In this document: piece by piece, positions 51,470 to 55,129 of the stretch
How the letters are laid out: every line of letters starts with the position of its first letter
Numbering within the stretch: position 1 is the first letter of the stretch
Assembly: GCA_002502625.1 (NCBI GenBank)
Contig: DAPV01000046.1
Coordinates: 1 to 55,129, forward strand
Origin: Euryarchaeota archaeon UBA125
Lineage (GTDB): Archaea; Thermoplasmatota; Poseidoniia; Poseidoniales; Thalassarchaeaceae
Length of the DNA stretch: 55,129 nt
Direction of reading: 5' to 3'
Made by a program: the position numbers and the translations under genes
The notes under the pieces: generated by a model
Told to the model about the DNA's origin: nothing
Database searches by the model: none
What the model saw: the letters and a program-made list of their open reading frames with translations, nothing else

Positions 51470-51796
51470 ATGAATCTACACGAAAAAAAATGTAAAGCCT
51501 GTGAAGGCGGAGTCCCACCGTTATCTCACGATGAAATTGAACCATTATACTCCTCTTTAAATCCGGAATGGGAGGTCATAGATGCACATCATCTACGACG
51601 AGTTTGGACGTTTGATGATTTCGCTACTGCACTAGTATTTCTTAATTCAGCAGCCCAAATATGTGAAGAAGAATTTCACCATGCTGATTTTGAAATTGGA
51701 TGGGGGAAAGTAACTGCAGTGATTTTTACTCACAAGATAGATGGATTAACAGAATCTGATTTTATCCTAGCAGCTAAATTCGATACTCTGGAATAG
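51470..51796 (+). CDS. Pterin-4a-carbinolamine dehydratase
   Basis: A 108-residue PCD/DCoH family protein that dehydrates 4a-hydroxy-tetrahydropterin and so recycles pterin cofactor. It carries EEEFHHADFEIGWGKVTAVIFTH with two adjacent histidines (family: EEMxHHPxW), a third His in FTHKIDGLTESD, and ILAAKFD at the end. The family Pro after the His pair is Ala. The N-terminal CKACEGGVPPL segment is standard. It follows the unknown gene at 51037 by 1 base. It supports a pterin pathway together with the FolB/FolM-like pair near 28 kb. Confidence 0.92.
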   Translation: MNLHEKKCKACEGGVPPLSHDEIEPLYSSLNPEWEVIDAHHLRRVWTFDDFATALVFLNSAAQICEEEFHHADFEIGWGKVTAVIFTHKIDGLTESDFILAAKFDTLE

Positions 51797-51804
51797 GAAT
51801 CTGC

Positions 51805-52374
51805 ATGAGTAGTTTACAGAATCTTCTGAACAGCAGGAGAACTATTTACCATTTCACTAATCAGGAAATTAAGGATGCAGATTTAGAAATTGCTTTTGAG
51901 GCAGCAAGTAATGCTCCTTGCCATAAACAAACTCATCCTTGGAATTACTATATCCTAGGTGAAAAAACAAGAGAATCTCTTCTACCAACTGTAGTATTAC
52001 TTGCAGAAGATAAACACAAGAAAAAAAAAGATTCGGAAACAAAGTATGTTTCAAGAGCAGTATCGAAAATTATTGATGTCCCGGTAATCATTGCTGCAAC
52101 AACAAAACTCTCCCCAGATGACTCTTTTCGGGAAGAAGAAGACTATGCAGCTACTGTTTGCTCTCTGCACAATCTTGTCCTCTCATTATGGGATTTAGGA
52201 ATAGGATCACAGTGGAGTACTGGTGGAATAACGAGACATAAATCTACATACGAAATTTTGGGAATTAACCAACAAAAAGAGAGAATTATCGGATTTCTAA
52301 AAATTGGTTATCCAAAAGATATTCCAATAAAAGAAAAGAAAAAAGTATCAGAAATAAGGAAATATCTGCCATAG
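51805..52374 (+). CDS. Nitroreductase-family flavoprotein
   Basis: A 189-residue FMN-dependent oxidoreductase of the nitroreductase superfamily. SLQNLLNSRRTIYHFTNQEI is the N-terminal FMN-binding segment, AASNAPCHKQTHPWNYYIL the next, and LVLSLWDLGIGSQWSTGG and EILGINQQKERIIGFLKIGYPKD complete the family pattern. Substrate is unknown (nitro compounds, quinones or flavin reduction). The gene is 8 bases after the dehydratase. Confidence 0.9.
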   Translation: MSSLQNLLNSRRTIYHFTNQEIKDADLEIAFEAASNAPCHKQTHPWNYYILGEKTRESLLPTVVLLAEDKHKKKKDSETKYVSRAVSKIIDVPVIIAATTKLSPDDSFREEEDYAATVCSLHNLVLSLWDLGIGSQWSTGGITRHKSTYEILGINQQKERIIGFLKIGYPKDIPIKEKKKVSEIRKYLP

Positions 52375-52405
52375 AGATGATAGAATAATACTTCTTGGAC
52401 AGGGT

Positions 52406-52738
52406 ATGAGTAGATGGGCATATCTAGGACTAGCAATCATTTCTGAAGTGATTGCAACGACGTCTCTAAAATCAACTGAAGGATTCACTAAATTTCTCCC
52501 ATCCACTATTGTTGTAATTGGATACTGTGCAGCATTCTATTTTTTATCACTTACTTTAGATTCAATACCAATTGGAGTAGTATATGCTATATGGTCCGGA
52601 GCAGGAATAGTAGGAATTGCTATTTTATCGTGGATTATTTATGGACAGAATTTAGATTTAGGAACTGGAATAGGTATGGCGCTAATTATCGCAGGAATTA
52701 TTGTGATGCGTTTGTATAGTAATGTGGACTTTGCGTGA
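52406..52738 (+). CDS. Small multidrug resistance (EmrE-like) transporter
   Basis: A 110-residue four-helix proton antiporter of the SMR family. Glu14, the essential carboxylate, is present in LAIISEVIATTSLKSTEGF, followed by conserved YCAAFYFLSLTL and AIWSGAGIVGIAILSW (with the family Trp and Gly residues) and LDLGTGIGMALIIAGIIVM. It exports cationic compounds, quaternary amines or guanidinium. The length is standard. The last 5 codons overlap the region before the next gene. Confidence 0.95.
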   Translation: MSRWAYLGLAIISEVIATTSLKSTEGFTKFLPSTIVVIGYCAAFYFLSLTLDSIPIGVVYAIWSGAGIVGIAILSWIIYGQNLDLGTGIGMALIIAGIIVMRLYSNVDFA

Positions 52739-52742
52739 TTTA

Positions 52743-53768
52743 ATGACACAACGAAAACGAGCAGTTTACTCTCGAAAGGGAGGACCGAATGTTATTGAAA
52801 TAATTGAAGAAGAGATGTCTTCTCTAAAGTCTGAACAAATCCGTATTGACGTTCACTATGCAGGAATTAACTTTGCAGATTTAATGATGAGAGTTGGGCT
52901 TTATGGAGCTGCACCTGCATTTCCATTCACCCCTGGATACGAAGTCAGTGGAATAATCTCTGAAATAGGTAATTCTGTAAAAAACCTAAACGTTGGAGAT
53001 GCAGTAGTTGCAATGACTCGTTTTGGAGGATATTCTACGTTTGTTGATGTAAACCCAGAACAATGTTTCATTCTTGATGGAGAGAATGATCTTGTTTCAA
53101 CGGCTGCGATTCCAGTAACTTATGCTACGGCTCACCACATGCTCGTACACCTCGGAAAAATCAGGCAAAGTGATTCGGTATTAATTCACCATGCAGCAGG
53201 AGGCGTGGGTTCAGCTGCTGCTCAAATAGCAAAAGCCAAAGGTGCAGGGATTTTAGTTGGAACTGCATCATCAAACAAGAAAGAATTTGTTGAACAACAG
53301 GGAATGATTCATATTTCTAGAAATGATGATTTTGTTGAGATATCTAGAAATTTGACCAATGGCAAGGGAGTAGACCATGCATTAGATCCTGTTGGAGGAA
53401 AACATCTCATGCAATCTTATCGAGCGTTATCTAAAGGTGGGAAATTATACACATTCGGGGCATCTTCTGCAATTCCTGGAAAAAGAAGAAACATGTTTGC
53501 TGCTTTGAAAATGTGGTGGCAAATGCCAAAATTTGACCCTTTAAGAATGATGAATTCAAACAAAGCAGTGTTTGGAGTTCATCTTGGAACGTGGGAAAAG
53601 GATGAAATCATGAGGGAACAAATGGAAGATATTGTTGAAATGTACCGAAATGGAAATCTCACACCCATCGTTGATTCAATTTTCAAATTAGATGAGGTAT
53701 CTAAAGCACATTCTTACATGCATGAAAGAAAAAATAAAGGAAAAATTCTACTTGATTGTCGAAATTAG
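52743..53768 (+). CDS. Zinc-less MDR quinone oxidoreductase-like protein (VAT-1-like)
   Basis: An NADPH-dependent medium-chain reductase of 341 residues. The N-terminal GroES-like part carries YAGINFADLMMRVGLYGAAP and PFTPGYEVSGIISEIG; the Rossmann part carries LIHHAAGGVGSAAAQIAKAKG and NGKGVDHALDPVGGKHL. It lacks zinc ligands, as in quinone oxidoreductases; ALKMWWQMPKFDPLRMM is of the VAT-1 type. The ATG at 52743 is preferred to 52722, which overlaps the upstream gene. Substrate unknown. Confidence 0.9.
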   Translation: MTQRKRAVYSRKGGPNVIEIIEEEMSSLKSEQIRIDVHYAGINFADLMMRVGLYGAAPAFPFTPGYEVSGIISEIGNSVKNLNVGDAVVAMTRFGGYSTFVDVNPEQCFILDGENDLVSTAAIPVTYATAHHMLVHLGKIRQSDSVLIHHAAGGVGSAAAQIAKAKGAGILVGTASSNKKEFVEQQGMIHISRNDDFVEISRNLTNGKGVDHALDPVGGKHLMQSYRALSKGGKLYTFGASSAIPGKRRNMFAALKMWWQMPKFDPLRMMNSNKAVFGVHLGTWEKDEIMREQMEDIVEMYRNGNLTPIVDSIFKLDEVSKAHSYMHERKNKGKILLDCRN

Positions 53769-53784
53769 ATAGGAGGGTCTTTTT

Positions 53785-54738
53785 ATGCAAGATCTAAAGC
53801 AATCTAAAACACGAAAAATACTCATTGGATTGGTTATTGCAATTATTCTAATATCTAGTGGGCCTAGATTAGATTCTGATTTAGGACATGAATGGATAGT
53901 TGGTGATGATAGACCACTAATAATAGCTCATAGAGGAGGTAGCATAATTTTCCCTGAAAACACAATGGTTGCTTTCGATGGTGCTGCAAAATTGGGAGTA
54001 GATGTAATTGAAATGGACTTTCAGCTTACATCTGACAATAAATTAGTAACAATGCATGATGATTCAGTTGATAGGACCACAAACGGAACTGGTTTGGTAA
54101 GAGCAATGAATTTAGAGCAAATTCAAAATCTAGATGCATCTACAAATTTCTTAGATATTAACGGTGAAAACCCTTGGAATAATACTCATTTACCCCCCTT
54201 AACAATCGAGCAAGTATTGGATAGATTCCTAGATTCCCCTCATAGATTTAGTTTCGAAATAAAGAATGAAGGATTAGAAGGAGAAATTGCTGCTGAAGTA
54301 ATGTATGAAGCAATACAAATTCGTCAAATGGAAAAACGTGTAGAAATTGGTTCGTTCCATATCGAATCCCTACATGCTATTAGGAATTTAAGTGAAGGGG
54401 ACATAGCAACATCTGGTGCTGAATCTGAAATAGAAAAATGTATCCTCTTCCCAATGATACAATTAGATAGATGGTGGCTTGATCCGGGATCTGCTTCTGT
54501 TCTTCAAATCCCGATGGAATGGAGTGGAATTAATTTAGCAACTAAAGGAATTGTTGAACGAGCACATCAACATGGCCAAGCAGTTCAATACTGGACCATT
54601 AACGAAAGAGAATCCATGGACCATCTTATCGAAATCGGAGCAGATGGAATCATGACTGATGACCCTATTCTTCTGCGAGAGGCAGTTCTAGATGCTGGTT
54701 TTGAATTACCCGAATCTTGGGAATATAACCAATCATAA
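53785..54738 (+). CDS. Glycerophosphodiester phosphodiesterase with N-terminal membrane anchor
   Basis: A 317-residue GDPD family protein hydrolysing glycerophosphodiesters to glycerol-3-phosphate and alcohol. A basic start and hydrophobic stretch (KTRKILIGLVIAIILISS) is a signal anchor, so it acts outside the membrane. Catalytic segments are LIIAHRGGSIIFPENTMVAFDGA (HRG with the general base His), VIEMDFQLTSDNKLVTMHDDSVDRTTNG (ExD and second His) and, in the C-terminal half, WTINERESM. GGAGGG before the ATG is a strong ribosome-binding site. The 3' end overlaps the aIF2 beta gene by 6 bases. Confidence 0.93.
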   Translation: MQDLKQSKTRKILIGLVIAIILISSGPRLDSDLGHEWIVGDDRPLIIAHRGGSIIFPENTMVAFDGAAKLGVDVIEMDFQLTSDNKLVTMHDDSVDRTTNGTGLVRAMNLEQIQNLDASTNFLDINGENPWNNTHLPPLTIEQVLDRFLDSPHRFSFEIKNEGLEGEIAAEVMYEAIQIRQMEKRVEIGSFHIESLHAIRNLSEGDIATSGAESEIEKCILFPMIQLDRWWLDPGSASVLQIPMEWSGINLATKGIVERAHQHGQAVQYWTINERESMDHLIEIGADGIMTDDPILLREAVLDAGFELPESWEYNQS

Positions 54739-55129
54739 ACGAATTGGCCTAGTAGCGCCGCATGCTTGGCACTTCATTAGAGTAGTTCGCTCTTCTTTTA
54801 CGAAATGTGTATCTGGAGCATTGCATTGATTACACAAAATATATGACTTAACATAGTTGACAATCTTTCCTCTGATTCTTTTTGGGGGAATTCTTCCCTT
54901 GAACATCACACGTGCGGATTCTCTAGTTCCCGATGTTCCCAACTCATTAAGCAAAAATTGATACACATGATTAGGATCTCTATCCATTTTGGAAATTAAT
55001 TCAGAAAAGTTTCGAATTATAGTTTGGTTCCCTTCAATTAGAATTTCAGGGTCAGGGAGAGTCCAACGAGCACGCTCACTAATTTCAGTCGGGATTTTGT
55101 CTCTAGCACGATCCAACAGAGACTCATAC
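54733..55129 (-). CDS. eif2b: Translation initiation factor aIF2 beta subunit, start cut off by the window
   Basis: The beta subunit of the ternary-complex factor that brings Met-tRNAi to the 30S. The C-terminal zinc ribbon CNQCNAPDTHFVKEERTTLMKCQACG (two CxxC pairs) and the helix-sheet core (NHVYQFLLNELGTSG) are diagnostic. The frame stays open through the window edge (it reads Tyr-Glu-Ser-Leu before the TTG at 55116), matching the usual family start MxYExLLDRAxxKxP; so the true ATG is just outside. About 131 of the expected roughly 135 residues are seen. Confidence 0.93.
   Translation of the reverse strand, partial: YESLLDRARDKIPTEISERARWTLPDPEILIEGNQTIIRNFSELISKMDRDPNHVYQFLLNELGTSGTRESARVMFKGRIPPKRIRGKIVNYVKSYILCNQCNAPDTHFVKEERTTLMKCQACGATRPIRL

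Overview
The window is a gene-dense, AT-rich stretch of archaeal chromosome, most like the marine heterotrophic Euryarchaeota of Marine Group II (Candidatus Poseidoniales). That placement is inferred from gene content, not from a marker phylogeny. Clearly archaeal genes are release factor aRF1, the aIF2 beta subunit, an archaeal-type UMP kinase, an XPD/DinG-type iron-sulfur helicase, a Nog1-type GTPase, a DUF2116 zinc-ribbon membrane protein and a class II tRNA-Leu(UAA). Bacterial-looking metabolic genes sit among them: E. coli-type glutamate dehydrogenase, a 2-oxoacid dehydrogenase complex with LipA and LipB, an EmrE-like pump and a nitroreductase. This mixture, together with giant calcium-repeat and Ig-like surface proteins, is what one expects of marine planktonic archaea that degrade protein.

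Layout. Bases 1-2025 hold part of an acyl-CoA carboxylase cluster: carboxyltransferase, a small unknown protein, the biotin carrier and a small metal-binding protein. A short-chain dehydrogenase follows, then glutamate dehydrogenase and an HD-domain hydrolase on the minus strand. From 5.7 to 25.9 kb the window is dominated by three minus-strand surface-protein genes of 1133, 2989 and about 979 residues. They are interrupted by a plus-strand block: a rhomboid-like membrane protein, a ribbon-helix-helix regulator with a likely operator, a second small protein carrying GC-rich hairpins, an Fe-S helicase and an unknown protein. A tRNA-Leu(UAA) gene lies at 25.98 kb.

From 27 to 29.3 kb there is an aminotransferase-V/cysteine-desulfurase homologue that lacks the PLP lysine, plus a FolB/FolM-like pterin pair. 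From 29.4 to 36.2 kb lies a coherent lipoate and 2-oxoacid dehydrogenase module in the order lipA, E1 alpha, E1 beta, E2, E3, lipB. LipA and LipB make the lipoyl cofactor carried on E2, and E3 reoxidises it.

From 36.2 to 44.4 kb there are redox, membrane, protease and RNA-processing genes: two peroxiredoxins, a multi-TM protein with EF hands, a Bax-inhibitor-1 family protein, UbiX, a SAP-M28 peptidase, a parvulin and a NYN RNase-like protein. From 44.5 to 55.1 kb there are information-processing and small-molecule genes: argS, aRF1, pyrH, zinc-ribbon proteins, Nog1, pterin carbinolamine dehydratase, nitroreductase, a small multidrug pump, a quinone-reductase-like enzyme, a glycerophosphodiesterase and aIF2 beta.

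No CRISPR array, insertion sequence, integrase or complete defence system was seen. No intergenic gap exceeds 300 bases; the largest is 43752-43945. The most unusual items are the PLP-lysine-less NifS-like protein, the giant surface protein whose transglutaminase-like domain appears to have lost its His and Asp, the cluster of three GC-rich hairpins (one read in frame), the membrane/EF-hand protein, and the NYN protein with a LOTUS-like region.
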